From NCBI RefSeq assembly GCF_042682525.1, contig NZ_JBHUHP010000006.1, positions 1 to 64,000 of the forward strand: DNA of 64,000 nt, given 5' to 3'. The stretch comes from Blastococcus_B deserti. Lineage in GTDB: Bacteria > Actinomycetota > Actinomycetes > Mycobacteriales > Geodermatophilaceae. Positions 1-8,572 of the stretch are shown here, piece after piece (the stretch's first letter is position 1; the number at the start of each line of letters is the position of its first letter). The position numbers were made by a program, and so were the translations under genes. The notes below the pieces were generated by a model, which had not been told where the DNA came from, ran no database searches, and was given only the letters and a program-made list of their open reading frames with translations.

Positions 1-156
1 CAGCGCGATCTCGGCATCGCTCCGGGCCCCGACCGGCAGCAGCTCACCCAACCGGCTGGGTCGCGCCGTCACCCCCGCCGGCAGCACCTCCACCGGACAG
101 GGCGCCACATCCAGCGGCGCCACCGTCACCGCGACCCCGAACCCGACCTCGAACAC
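1..156 (-). CDS. N-terminal fragment of a probable DUF222/HNH (13E12-type) protein, cut by the window edge
   Basis: An open minus-strand frame runs off the left edge. From GTG at 156 it encodes 52 residues with the segments APLDVAPCPVEVLPAG and LLPVGARSDAEIAL. I recognise this style of N-terminus from the multi-copy DUF222-HNH proteins of Geodermatophilaceae, but no catalytic part is visible, so the family call is inferred from resemblance only. The frame is open back to 210, and GTG at 186 is an alternative start; neither has a clear ribosome binding site at good spacing. If correct, this is a second copy of the family seen at 38899-40675. From 157 to 388 I see no gene. Confidence 0.45.
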   Translation of the reverse strand, partial: MFEVGFGVAVTVAPLDVAPCPVEVLPAGVTARPSRLGELLPVGARSDAEIAL

Positions 157-388
157 ATGAGCGAATCTACGGACGAGGTCTGACACCTTCCGGCCGTCTA
201 CCAGCGCGTCCTAGGAATGTCACGGGATGTCGGCTCGGCCCGCGAAGGCATCAGACGTGTGGCTGACGAGCGCCACCACCAGATGTGACAGAGGGCATCG
301 GGCCGCCACCGTTGTCATGCACCGCGGCCAGAGCCAGGGGGCGGGGACCACGGTCGAGATCGACGGCGGAACCGCGGAGGTCCTCCGG

Positions 389-1558
389 TCAGGCGCGACG
401 CCGCCGGCGGCGGCGCCGGATCAGCAAGGCGACGACCAGCACCACACCCGCGACCCCGGCGGCCGGAGCCGCGTACCGGGCCATGGCGGCCCCACCGGCG
501 ACCTCGAGCAGGTCGATCGGCTCGGGCTCCTCCTGCGGGCGGGTCACGACGCGCGGCCCGGCGGACGGCACGCTGCGCACCGGCGCCCCGGACGGCGGGC
601 GGCTGGGCGGCGCGGTGGGGCCTCCGGGCGGACCGCTGGGTGCCTTCCCGGCGGGGGCGGTGTCGGCCGCCGCAGGTGCGGTGTCGGCCGCCGCAGGTGC
701 GGTGTCGGCCGCCGCAGGTGCGGTGTCGGCCGCCGCAGGTGCGGTGTCGGCCGCCGCAGGTGCGGTGTCGGCCGCGGCGGGGGCGGCGTCCAGGGGCGGG
801 ACGGCCTGCACCGGAGCGGTCGCGTCCGGCGCGGCCTTGGCCGGTGCTGCCTTCTTGGCCGCCGCTGCCTTCTTGGCCGGAGCGCTCTTCTCCGGCTCCA
901 CGGCGCTGGTGGCGCTGACCTTGTCGGTCGCGGCCGCGGCGGCCTTCTTCGTTCCTGCGGCCGCCTTCTTCACGGCCTTGCCGGCGGCCCCGTTGCCGGC
1001 GGACCCCTCGGCGGCGGCGGCGATCTCCTCGACCGCCCCGGCCGCCGTCGCGGCGGCCTTCTGCGCAGCGGTCTCCTCCGCGGCGGCCGCCCGGGCAGCA
1101 TCACCCTGGGCGTCGCCCTCGCCGAGCTGGGCCGCGAGCTTGTCGGCGAACTGGCCGAGCAGCTTGTTCCCGACATCGGTCATCACGCCCCGGCCGAACT
1201 GGGCGGGCCGGCCGGTGATGTTGAGGTCGGTCAGCACGTCGACCCGCGTGATCGAGCCCTCGGCCGCGAGCTTCGCGGTGATCGTGGCCGCCGCCGTGCC
1301 GTTGCCGCGCTGGTCCTTGCCCCGGGCGTCGATGACCGCGCGGTGCGCGGCCTCGTCCTTCTCGATGAACGACGCCTTGCCTTGGTAGGTGAGGTTGATG
1401 GGCCCCAGCTTGACCTTGACCCGCCCGGTGAAGTCGTCGCCATCGACGGAGTCCAGCGCGGCACCGGGCATGCACGGCGCGATGCGCTCGATGTCGAGGA
1501 GGACCCGCCATGCCTCGTCGACGGGGACGGGAACGGTGAACGAGTTCTCCAGTTGCAC
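389..1558 (-). CDS. coxG: CoxG-like SRPBCC protein with low-complexity linker and C-terminal membrane anchor
   Basis: The first ~150 residues form the CoxG/SRPBCC fold (opening VQLENSFTVPVPVDEAWRVL, then CMPGAALDSVDGDDFTGRVK and the RVDVLTDLNITGRPAQFGRG region). CoxG family proteins recruit CO dehydrogenase-type molybdenum hydroxylases to the membrane and bind quinone. Residues ~155-350 are an Ala/Pro/Lys-rich linker with the heptad DTAPAAA repeated. The C-terminus is one hydrophobic helix followed by eight arginines, which fits a tail anchor. The GTG start at 1558 is chosen because AGGAGG lies 6 nt upstream; 389 residues. It is the last gene of the coxS-L-M-G set, about 143 nt after coxM. 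Repeat length in the linker could vary between strains. Confidence 0.9.
   Translation of the reverse strand: MQLENSFTVPVPVDEAWRVLLDIERIAPCMPGAALDSVDGDDFTGRVKVKLGPINLTYQGKASFIEKDEAAHRAVIDARGKDQRGNGTAAATITAKLAAEGSITRVDVLTDLNITGRPAQFGRGVMTDVGNKLLGQFADKLAAQLGEGDAQGDAARAAAAEETAAQKAAATAAGAVEEIAAAAEGSAGNGAAGKAVKKAAAGTKKAAAAATDKVSATSAVEPEKSAPAKKAAAAKKAAPAKAAPDATAPVQAVPPLDAAPAAADTAPAAADTAPAAADTAPAAADTAPAAADTAPAAADTAPAGKAPSGPPGGPTAPPSRPPSGAPVRSVPSAGPRVVTRPQEEPEPIDLLEVAGGAAMARYAAPAAGVAGVVLVVALLIRRRRRRRRA
660..785 (-). repeat. Tandem 21-bp repeat inside coxG
   Basis: Five identical 21-bp units (660-680, 681-701, 702-722, 723-743, 744-764) followed by a degenerate sixth (765-785). Read on the plus strand each begins GTGTCGGCCGCC. 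In the CoxG frame each unit encodes the seven residues DTAPAAA. The unit is a multiple of three, so copy-number change keeps the frame. Confidence 0.97.
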
Positions 1559-1581
1559 GGCTGACCTCCTGGCTGTGCGTG

Positions 1582-1618
1582 CCGGCCGGTCCACCCCGCA
1601 CAGGGATGGACCGGCCGG
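1582..1618 (-). terminator. Strong hairpin between coxM and coxG
   Basis: The 12-bp arm CCGGCCGGTCCA (1582-1593) is perfectly complementary to 1607-1618, with a 13-nt loop. It lies between the coxM stop and the coxG ribosome binding site (1565-1570). It may act as a partial terminator or a processing/stability element that lowers coxG expression relative to coxSLM. There is no U-tract, as is common in high-GC actinobacteria. Confidence 0.6.
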
Positions 1619-1640
1619 GACGGACGGGTACGGACCGGCG

Positions 1641-1699
1641 TGGCCCCGTCCAGGGCGCCGCCCCGAGCCTGCGAGGGGTGGGGAGGACGGGGTCCTTCA
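1641..1699 (-). repeat. Gene-end repeat element, copy A (after coxM)
   Basis: Starting 3 nt after the coxM stop codon and read in coxM orientation: TTGAAGGACCCCGTCC, then CCACCCCTCGCAGGCTCG and GGCGGCGCC. The same order of blocks (GAAGGACCCC, CACCxCTCGCA, GCTCG, GGCGG, C/G hairpin) recurs at 21280, 24568 and 62990. See the finding on these elements. Confidence 0.65.
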
Positions 1700-1701
1700 A
1701 G

Positions 1702-2556
1702 CTACAACCCGGCGGCCGCCGTCACCGCCCGGCGGGTCAGCACCGTAGCGAGGTGCTGCCGGTAGTCGGCCTGGGCGTTGAGGTCGCTGCTCGGGCTGGT
1801 GCCCTCGGCCGCGTGGGACGCCGCGTCGGCGATCGCCTCAGGGGTCGCCTCGGCGCCGGCCAGCGCCTGCTCGACCGCCGTCGCCCGCAGCGGGGTCGGG
1901 CCCATGTTGGTCAGCCCGATCCGCGCCTCGGCGATCCGGTCGCCCTCGCGGCGGACCAGCGCCGCCACCGCGACGATCGACCACGCCTGCGCCACCCGGT
2001 TGAACTTCTCGTAGCGCATGCCCCAGCCCTCGAGCTTCGGGACGCGGATCTCGACGAGCAGCTCCCCCTCCTCCAGCGCGGTGGTGAGGTAGTCGACGAA
2101 GAAGTCCGCGGCCGGAACGGTCCGCCGCCCCTCGAGCCCGGCGATCACGAACTCCGCGTCCAGGGCCAGGGCCACCGCCGGCAGGTCACCGGCCGGGTCG
2201 GCGTGCGCCAGAGCGCCCCCGAAGGTGCCGCGGTGCCGCACCTGCCGGTCGGCCACCGTCTCGGTGGCCTCCGCGATGATCGGCGCGTACCGGCCGATCA
2301 GCGGGTCGCCGATGACGTCGGAGTGCGTGGTCATCGCCCCGACGACGATCGCGTCACCCTCCTCCCGCACTCCACGGAGCTCGGCCACCTTGGTCAGGTC
2401 GACCACGGTCTCGGGAGCGGCCAGCCGCAGCCGCATGACCGGGATCAGCGACTGCCCGCCGGCGAGGATCTTCACGTCCTCGCCGCCCTCGGCGACCGCC
2501 TGGAGGGCCTCGTCGACGGTGGTGGGACGGGCGTAGGCGAACGGAGCGGGGATCAT
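1702..2556 (-). CDS. coxM: Molybdenum hydroxylase FAD-binding medium subunit (CoxM family)
   Basis: 284 residues. It binds FAD and passes electrons from the Fe-S subunit to the quinone or other acceptor. The visible FAD/pyrophosphate motifs are AGGQSLIP near residue 32 and TFGGALAHADPAGD near residue 100, both typical of the CODH/xanthine dehydrogenase medium subunit. The ATG at 2556 has AAGGAG about 8 nt upstream. It follows coxL by 28 nt on the same strand. The gene order S-L-M is that of form II enzymes; form I CO dehydrogenase operons are M-S-L. Length and motifs look complete. Confidence 0.93.
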   Translation of the reverse strand: MIPAPFAYARPTTVDEALQAVAEGGEDVKILAGGQSLIPVMRLRLAAPETVVDLTKVAELRGVREEGDAIVVGAMTTHSDVIGDPLIGRYAPIIAEATETVADRQVRHRGTFGGALAHADPAGDLPAVALALDAEFVIAGLEGRRTVPAADFFVDYLTTALEEGELLVEIRVPKLEGWGMRYEKFNRVAQAWSIVAVAALVRREGDRIAEARIGLTNMGPTPLRATAVEQALAGAEATPEAIADAASHAAEGTSPSSDLNAQADYRQHLATVLTRRAVTAAAGL

Positions 2557-2584
2557 GGCTCGACTCCTTCGTCGTTCTCGCGGA

Positions 2585-5069
2585 TCACAGCGCACCTCCG
2601 GGCGTCTCGTCGCCGGACGCGAGGGGAGTGGAGGCGGAATCGAGGCCCTGGGCGGTGGTCACGGCCGCCGCGCGGCCGCCGCCGTCCCCGCCCTGATGGA
2701 TGGCCCGCCAGACCCGTTCCGGGGTCAGCGGCATCCGTATGTCGCTCACCCCGAGGTGGCGGACGGCGTCGAGCGCCGCGTTGACGACGGCAGGGGTGCT
2801 GGCGATCGTGCCGGCCTCCCCGACGCCCTTGGCCCCGATCGGGTTGCTCGTCGCCTGGTGGATGGTGTTGCTCGTCTCGAAGTGCGGCAGGTCGGCGGCC
2901 GAGGGGACCAGGTAGTCGACGAAGGTGCCGGTCGTGAGGTTGCCGTCGGCGTCGTAGACCGCCTCCTCGAACAGTGCCTGGGCGATGCCCTGGGCGAGGC
3001 CACCGTGCACCTGACCCTCGACGATGAGCGGGTTGACGACGGTCCCGATGTCGTCGACGCAGGCGTACTTCCGGATCTTCACCATGCCGGTGTCGGTGTC
3101 GACCTCCATGGCGCAGATGTGCGTCCCGTGCGGGAAGGAGAAGTTCACCGGGTCGAACGTCGCCTCGGCGTCGATCGACGGTTCGACGTCGTCGGGGTAG
3201 TTGTGCGCGGCGAAGACTGCCAGGGCGATCTCCTGGATGCTCAGACCGGTGCCGGGCGTGCCGCGCACGGAGAACTTCCCGTCGGCGAAGTCCAGGTCGT
3301 CCTCGCTGGCCTCGAGCAGGTGCGCGGCGACCTTGCGCGCCTTGGCGACGACCTTGTCGGCCGCCTTCACCACCGCCGCGGCACCGACGACGAGAGAGCG
3401 TGAGCCGTAGGTGTCCATGCCCTTCGGGGCGATGGACGTGTCGCCGTGCAGCACCTCGATGTCCTCGAACGGGACGCCGAGGTGGTCGGCGACGATCTGG
3501 CTCCACGCCGTCTCGTGGCCCTGGCCGTGCGGGCTGGTGCCCGTGACGACCTCAACNNNNNNNNNNNNNNNNNNNNNNNNNNNNNNNNNNNNNNNNNNNN
3601 NCCCCGTAGGACAGCGAGCCGAGGACCCGCGACGGGGCGATGCCGCACATCTCCGTGAAGGTCGAGAACCCGATGCCCAGCTGCACCGGGTCGTTGGTCT
3701 CGCGCCGGCGCCGCTGCTCGGCCCGCAGCTCGTCGTAGCCGATGAGCTCCAGCGCCGTCTGAGTCGCCGCCTCGTAGTCACCGGAGTCGTACTCCATGCC
3801 CGCCACGGTGGTGTACGGGAACTCCTCGGCGTTGATCCAGTTCTTCCGGCGCAGCTCCAGCGGGTCCATGCCGAGCTCGACGGCGAGCTCGTCCATGATC
3901 CGCTCGACGGCGAAGGTCGCCTCCGGCCGCCCGGCCCCGCGGTAGGCGTCGGTGGGCACCTTGTTGGTGAACACCCCGTCGCACTCGAAGCGGTAGGCGC
4001 CCATCTTGTAGATGCCGTTGAACATGAACGCGCCGAGGACCGGCACGCCGGGGGTGATCAGCCGGAGGTACGCGCCCATGTCGGCGAGGATCCGCACCCG
4101 GATGCCGCGCAGGGTGCCGTCGCGGTCGGCGGCCGCGTCGACGTACTGGATCTGATCCCGGCCGTGGTGAGCCGTCATGAGGGACTCGCTGCGGGTCTCG
4201 GTCCACTTGACCGGCTTGCCGAGCCGGCGCGCGACGAGGAGTGCGAGCACTTCCTCGGGGTTGACCTGCAGCTTGCCACCGAAGCCGCCGCCCACGTCGG
4301 GCGCGATCACCCGGAGCTTGTGCTCCGGCACCCCGGTGACCGTGGCCAGCATCACCCGGAGGATGTGCGGCACCTGGGTCGCCGACCACATCGTGAAGTT
4401 GTCGCCCTGCGGCTGGACGACGACCGAGCGCGGCTCCATGAACGCCGGGATCAGCCGCTGCTGCACGAACCGGCGGCTGACGACGACCTCCGCGTCGGCG
4501 AACGCCTGCTCGGTGTCCGAGCCGGTGCCGGCCTCCCCGGCGTCGAAGACGAAGTGGTAGCTGGTGTTGGAGTCGAGCTGGTCGTGGACGAGGTCGGCGC
4601 CCTCCTTGACCGCCTCCTCCATGTCGACGACCGCCGGCAGCACGTCGTAGTCCACGTCCACGAGCTCGACGGCGTCCTGGGCGGCGACCTTGCTGCGGGC
4701 CACGATGATCGCGACGGCCTCGCCCACGTGGTTGACCTGGTCGACCGCGATCGACGGGTGGCCCGGGTTCACCATGTCGGGGGTGACCGGCCACGCGCAG
4801 GGGATCGACCCCTGCTCGTCGGCGAGGTCGCGACCCGTGAACACGGCGACGACGTTGGGCGACTGCTGGGCCGCGCTCACGTCGATCGAGGTGATCCTCG
4901 CGTGGGCCACGGGGCTGCGGACGACGGCGAGGTGCAGCATCCCCGGCAGCACCATGTTGTCGGTCCAGGTGGTCTTGCCGGTGATCAGCCGGGCGTCCTC
5001 CTTGCGCCGGCGGGCCTTGCCGACCTCCTTGGCGGGAGCCAGGTCGGCGGCGTTCTCGGTGATCGTCAT
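2585..5069 (-). CDS. coxL: Form II molybdenum hydroxylase large subunit (CoxL family), split by an assembly gap
   Basis: Large Mo-cofactor (MCD) subunit, about 828 residues once the gap is filled. Near residue 374 the active-site loop is AYRGAGR: the form II signature. Form I CO dehydrogenases have AYRCSFR with the Cys that carries the Cu-S-Mo centre, so CO oxidation cannot be assumed here; aldehyde or other hydroxylase activity is equally possible. Other conserved stretches: GGGFGGK, GTSPHGQGHET, GAKGVGEAGT. ATG at 5069 overlaps the coxS stop by 4 nt (ATGA). The N run 3557-3601 falls between SLSYG and VEVVTG, and the reading frame changes across it; this is best explained by a wrongly sized gap, not by mutation. 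Confidence 0.92.
3557..3601. other. Assembly gap of 45 N inside coxL
   Basis: 45 Ns sit between codons for SLSYG and VEVVTG. With one known base on the left flank, 46 nt separate the two halves, which is not a multiple of three. CoxL homologues have about 16 residues here (pattern GGW...PTGK), i.e. 48 nt, so the true gap is probably 47 nt. Confidence 0.9.
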
Positions 5070-5623
5070 GCCTGCACCGCCACGTGCGGAGCGGCCGCGG
5101 TGTCGACGACGGCCGGGGAGGCGTGCCCGTTCCCGGAACCCTGGTCCGCGGCTGCCCGGCCGCTCATCTCGCGCGCGGCCTGCTGCACCGCCCGGACGAT
5201 GTTCTGGTAGCCCGTGCAGCGGCAGAGGTTGCCCTCGATGCCCTCCCGCACCTCGTCCTCGCTCGGATCCGGGTTGTCCTTCAGCAGGTCGATCGAGGCC
5301 ATGATCATGCCGGGGGTGCAGAAGCCGCACTGGAGGCCGTGCAGCTCGTGGAAGGCCTTCTGCACGGGGTGCAGGGCGCCGTCCCTGCCGATCCCCTCGA
5401 TGGTGGTCACCTCGCTGCCGTCGGCCTGGACGGCGAAGACGGTGCAGCTCTTCACGGCCTCACCGTCGAGGTGCACGGTGCAGGCGCCGCAGTTGCTGGT
5501 GTCGCAGCCGACGACGGTGCCGACCTTCCCCAGCTGCTCCCGCAGGTAGTGGACGAGAAGTGTTCGCGGTTCGACGTCGTCGGTGTACGACGCCCCGTCG
5601 ACCCGTACGTTGATCTGGGTCAC
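5066..5623 (-). CDS. coxS: Molybdenum hydroxylase [2Fe-2S] small subunit (CoxS family)
   Basis: 185 residues with two [2Fe-2S] clusters. The N-terminal plant-type ferredoxin cluster is GCDTSNCGACTVHLDG plus the later SC. The C-terminal four-helix cluster is CGFCTPGM and CRCTGYQNIV. It carries electrons from the Mo site in CoxL to FAD in CoxM. GTG at 5623 is preferred, with GGAGG 4 nt upstream; an upstream ATG at 5656 has no better site. A ~25-residue Gly/Ala-rich tail extends beyond the usual CoxS end. It is the first gene of the operon; the stop overlaps coxL. Confidence 0.94.
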   Translation of the reverse strand: MTQINVRVDGASYTDDVEPRTLLVHYLREQLGKVGTVVGCDTSNCGACTVHLDGEAVKSCTVFAVQADGSEVTTIEGIGRDGALHPVQKAFHELHGLQCGFCTPGMIMASIDLLKDNPDPSEDEVREGIEGNLCRCTGYQNIVRAVQQAAREMSGRAAADQGSGNGHASPAVVDTAAAPHVAVQA

Positions 5624-5848
5624 CGATCCTCCGCTCTGAGGTGTGCGCCCGGTCACTTCCGGAGTTCAAGGCGGAGTCTGTACCGCGGAGGGCTGGTTAG
5701 GCCAGGCTCAGTGATCCTCGACGGCCGCAGCGACCCGTCGGATCGGGTCCCGGGCGGGAAAAGCCTTGGTGAACCAGGGGAACGCGGCGTCCGGCGGCCG
5801 GGTCGGCGGCGCCGGCAACGTTGCAGCGTGGTTGCAGAAACGCCGGCG

Positions 5849-7141
5849 TCAGCCGACGGTCACCCGCTCCGCCGGTGCGGCGCCGGCCGCGGGGACGACC
5901 GCCCCGGCCCGCCGGTCGCGGCGCCGGAGGACGGCGGAGACCGCGAGCGGCACCAGCCCGGCGGCGGCCAGCCCGGCCCCGACGACGCTCGGCGATCGGT
6001 AGCCGAGGCCGGCGGCGATCACCAGACCACCCAGCCAGGCCCCCAGCGCGTTGGCGAGGTTGAGCGCCGAGTGGTTGAGGGCGGCACCGAGCATCTGCGC
6101 GTCGCCGGCGGTCTCCATCAGCCGCATCTGCAGGCATACGGCCAGGACGGATGCGGCGACGGACACGAGGAAGACGCCGACGAACAGCGCCGGCGCCCAC
6201 GGGGAGGTCAGGGCGACGAGGGCCAGCAGCACCCCGAGGACGACGAGGCTGGCGACGAGGGAGGGGAACAGGGCCACGTCGGCCAGCCGGCCGCCCAGCG
6301 CCGTCCCGAGGAAACCGCCCGCGCCGTAGACGAGCAGCACCCACGGCACCGTGCCGCGCGAGAGCTCCGCGACGTCGGTGACGACGGGTGCGATGTAGCT
6401 GTAGAGGGCGAACATGCCGCCGAACCCGACGACGCCGACCAGCAGGGTCAGCACGACCTGGGGCCGGCGCAGGGCGCCGAGCTCACCGCGGACCGTGGCG
6501 TCGGGCCGTCCGGGGGACGACGGGACGACGGCGAGCACGGCCGCGACCGTGACGGCGGCCAGGGCGACCACCGTCCAGTACGCCGACCGCCAGCCCAGCT
6601 GCTGGCCGAGCCAGGTGGCCGCGGGGACCCCCGTCAGCATGGCCGCCGCGAGGCCCAGCAGCACGGAGCTGACCGCACGCCCCCGCAGGTGCGGTGCCAC
6701 GAGGGACGCGGCCACGAGCGAGGCGACGCCGAAGTAGGCCCCGTGCGGCAGGCCGCTGAGGAAGCGGGCGGCCAGCAGGGCGCCGTATCCGGGCGCGACG
6801 GCGGTCAGCAGGTTGCCGAGGAGAAAGGCCCCCATGAGCCCGACGAGCAGCGCCCGCCGCGGCAGCCGGGCGCTCAGCGCCGCGATGACGGGGGCGCCGA
6901 CGACGACCCCGAGGGCGTAGACGGAGATGACGTACCCGGCCGAGGGGATGTCGACGCCCACGCCGCGCGCGATGTCGGGGAGGACGCCCATCGTCACGAA
7001 CTCGGTGGTCCCGATGGCGAAGCCGCCCACCGCCAGGGCGCCCACGGCGACGACGACGCGCAGCGCGCTCAGGGACGGACGGTCGGTCGGTGGGAGAGCG
7101 GCACTCACTCCGCGTGCCAAGAGCATCCCGGCGAGTCGCAT
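5849..7141 (-). CDS. MFS transporter, DHA1-type drug/metabolite exporter
   Basis: About 430 residues with 12 hydrophobic segments. The opening TM region GGFAIGTTEFVTMGVLPDIA and the loop ARLPRRALLVG match the AraJ/PbuE/CmlR-like branch of the major facilitator family, usually proton-driven export of drugs, nucleosides or sugars; substrate unknown. Start uncertain: ATG 7141 is used, with ATG 7126 and GTG 7108 in frame. It lies 15 nt after the GAF regulator on the same strand, so the regulator and exporter are probably one transcript. The 225 bp between this gene's stop and coxS hold no gene that I can see. Confidence 0.85.
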   Translation of the reverse strand: MRLAGMLLARGVSAALPPTDRPSLSALRVVVAVGALAVGGFAIGTTEFVTMGVLPDIARGVGVDIPSAGYVISVYALGVVVGAPVIAALSARLPRRALLVGLMGAFLLGNLLTAVAPGYGALLAARFLSGLPHGAYFGVASLVAASLVAPHLRGRAVSSVLLGLAAAMLTGVPAATWLGQQLGWRSAYWTVVALAAVTVAAVLAVVPSSPGRPDATVRGELGALRRPQVVLTLLVGVVGFGGMFALYSYIAPVVTDVAELSRGTVPWVLLVYGAGGFLGTALGGRLADVALFPSLVASLVVLGVLLALVALTSPWAPALFVGVFLVSVAASVLAVCLQMRLMETAGDAQMLGAALNHSALNLANALGAWLGGLVIAAGLGYRSPSVVGAGLAAAGLVPLAVSAVLRRRDRRAGAVVPAAGAAPAERVTVG

Positions 7142-7156
7142 TCCCGCCGCGGGAAG

Positions 7157-8476
7157 TCACCGGGGGCGGGGTGCCCGACGCAGCCGCAGGAGGTGCGCCG
7201 CCGCCGCGGCTCGGCGCGGCGAGCTCGACGGCAGCCACTCGAGGCAGGTCTGCCAGACGACGGCGTCGTCCCGGGCCTCGGGCAGCTGCGCGTACCGCAG
7301 CAGCAGCTCGGGACGGCGGCTCCTGAGCACCGCCTGCCGGAGCAGCGCGCCCACCCGCTCCCGAGCCGCCGCCACCCCCGGGGCGCGGGAGCCGGGCAGC
7401 ACCGCCCCGGGATAGCGGTCCAGCGCCTCCCCGACCGCGCCGCGCGCGAGCAGGCGGCGCACCTGGTCGAGATCGGTGTCCAGACGCCGCAGCAGGCGGT
7501 ACGGCCGGGACCCGACGAGATCGGCACCGACGAGGCGGCGCAGCCGCGAGAGCTCCGCGCGCACCGTGACCTCCGCCGCCTCGCCCCGATGGCACTCGGC
7601 GGCCAGCTGCACGGCGGTGCGCCCCTCGCCGGCCACCGCGGCCTCGGTCAGCAGGAGGAGCAGCTCGGAATGGCGCAGCGACAGCTCCATGGGCCCGGAG
7701 GGAAGGGTCAGCCGCGCCCGCTCCCGCCCGAGGACCTCCAGGCGGGGAGCCGGTCGCCGCAGCGGCGGCGGTCGGCGCCCCGCGCTCCGCTGCAGCTGCT
7801 CGCGGTGCTGCCAGCGCAGCTCGGACTCCACCGCCGCGACCGTCGCCCGCACGAGCGTGAGCATGTGCGGGCTGGCGACGTGGTCACCGCCGGTCACGTC
7901 GATCGCCCCCAGGAGGACCCCGGTGACCGGGTCGTGCACCGGGGCCGCCGAGCAGCTCCAGGGCTGCACCGGCCGGCGGTAGTGCTCGCTGCCGTAGATC
8001 TGCACGGGGTGGTCGACGGCCAGGGCCGTGCCGGGGGCGTTGGTGCCGACGACCTCCTCGGCCCAGCGGGAGCCCTCGACGAAGTGCATCCCGGCGGCCC
8101 GCGTCCGCAGCGCAGAGTCGCCCTCCACCCACAGCATCCGGCCGACGGCATCGGTCACCGCGACGATCATCCGGTCGTCCTCGGCGTCCTCGACCAGCAG
8201 CCGGCGGATCACCGGCATCACCGGGGCGAGCGGATGCGCCTCGCGGTAGGCCAGCAGGTCGTCGTCGAGCAGGTCGACCGGCGCGGTGCCGTCGTCGGGA
8301 TCGACGCCGCTGCCGAAGGAGCGCCGCCACGAGTCACGGACGACGGAGCGCACCGCGTCGTCGGCCAGGCCGGTGCCCGTGACCAGCCGTTCGTGGGCAG
8401 CGCGCAACCGCCGGTCGTGGTCCGGGCCGGGCCGCCCCTCCGGGAGCGCCAGCCAGGGATTCACGGCCGGCGACAC
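7157..8476 (-). CDS. AcoR-like GAF-domain transcriptional regulator with C-terminal winged helix
   Basis: 439 residues. Residues ~30-80 carry the VVRDSWRRSFGSGVDP segment typical of the AcoR (COG3284) N-terminus; ~85-230 are a GAF sensor domain (TDAVGRMLWVEGD, GTNAPGTALAVDHPVQI). The sigma-54 AAA+ domain of true AcoR is absent; instead residues ~265-350 resemble a winged-helix DNA-binding region (SLRHSELLLLLTEA, VTVRAELSRLRRLVG). Related actinobacterial proteins often sit beside alcohol or aldehyde dehydrogenase genes. GTG at 8476 is chosen because GGAG lies 6 nt upstream; GTG 8491 and ATG 8560 are alternatives. It may respond to an alcohol/aldehyde and act on the neighbouring exporters or mft genes (inference). 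Confidence 0.82.
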   Translation of the reverse strand: MSPAVNPWLALPEGRPGPDHDRRLRAAHERLVTGTGLADDAVRSVVRDSWRRSFGSGVDPDDGTAPVDLLDDDLLAYREAHPLAPVMPVIRRLLVEDAEDDRMIVAVTDAVGRMLWVEGDSALRTRAAGMHFVEGSRWAEEVVGTNAPGTALAVDHPVQIYGSEHYRRPVQPWSCSAAPVHDPVTGVLLGAIDVTGGDHVASPHMLTLVRATVAAVESELRWQHREQLQRSAGRRPPPLRRPAPRLEVLGRERARLTLPSGPMELSLRHSELLLLLTEAAVAGEGRTAVQLAAECHRGEAAEVTVRAELSRLRRLVGADLVGSRPYRLLRRLDTDLDQVRRLLARGAVGEALDRYPGAVLPGSRAPGVAAARERVGALLRQAVLRSRRPELLLRYAQLPEARDDAVVWQTCLEWLPSSSPRRAAAAAHLLRLRRAPRPR

Positions 8477-8572
8477 CGGACGCTCCGCCACCGTTGGCTC
8501 ATGTCCGGGCCATCGTGGCCGGTGAACGCGATTTGCACCAGGGATCCGGTGGAGGACCACCGGATCGCCGGA

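Noticed and set aside
660..785. Repeat array as CRISPR
   Set aside because: Units are directly adjacent without spacers, encode an in-frame heptad, and have no cas genes nearby.
2585..5069. coxL as a frameshifted pseudogene
   Set aside because: The only frame change coincides with the N run, and both flanks align with the family up to the gap edges.
389..5623. CO dehydrogenase (form I) as the product of the cox genes
   Set aside because: The loop is AYRGAGR, not AYRCSFR, and the order is S-L-M. CO as substrate is unsupported by the sequence.
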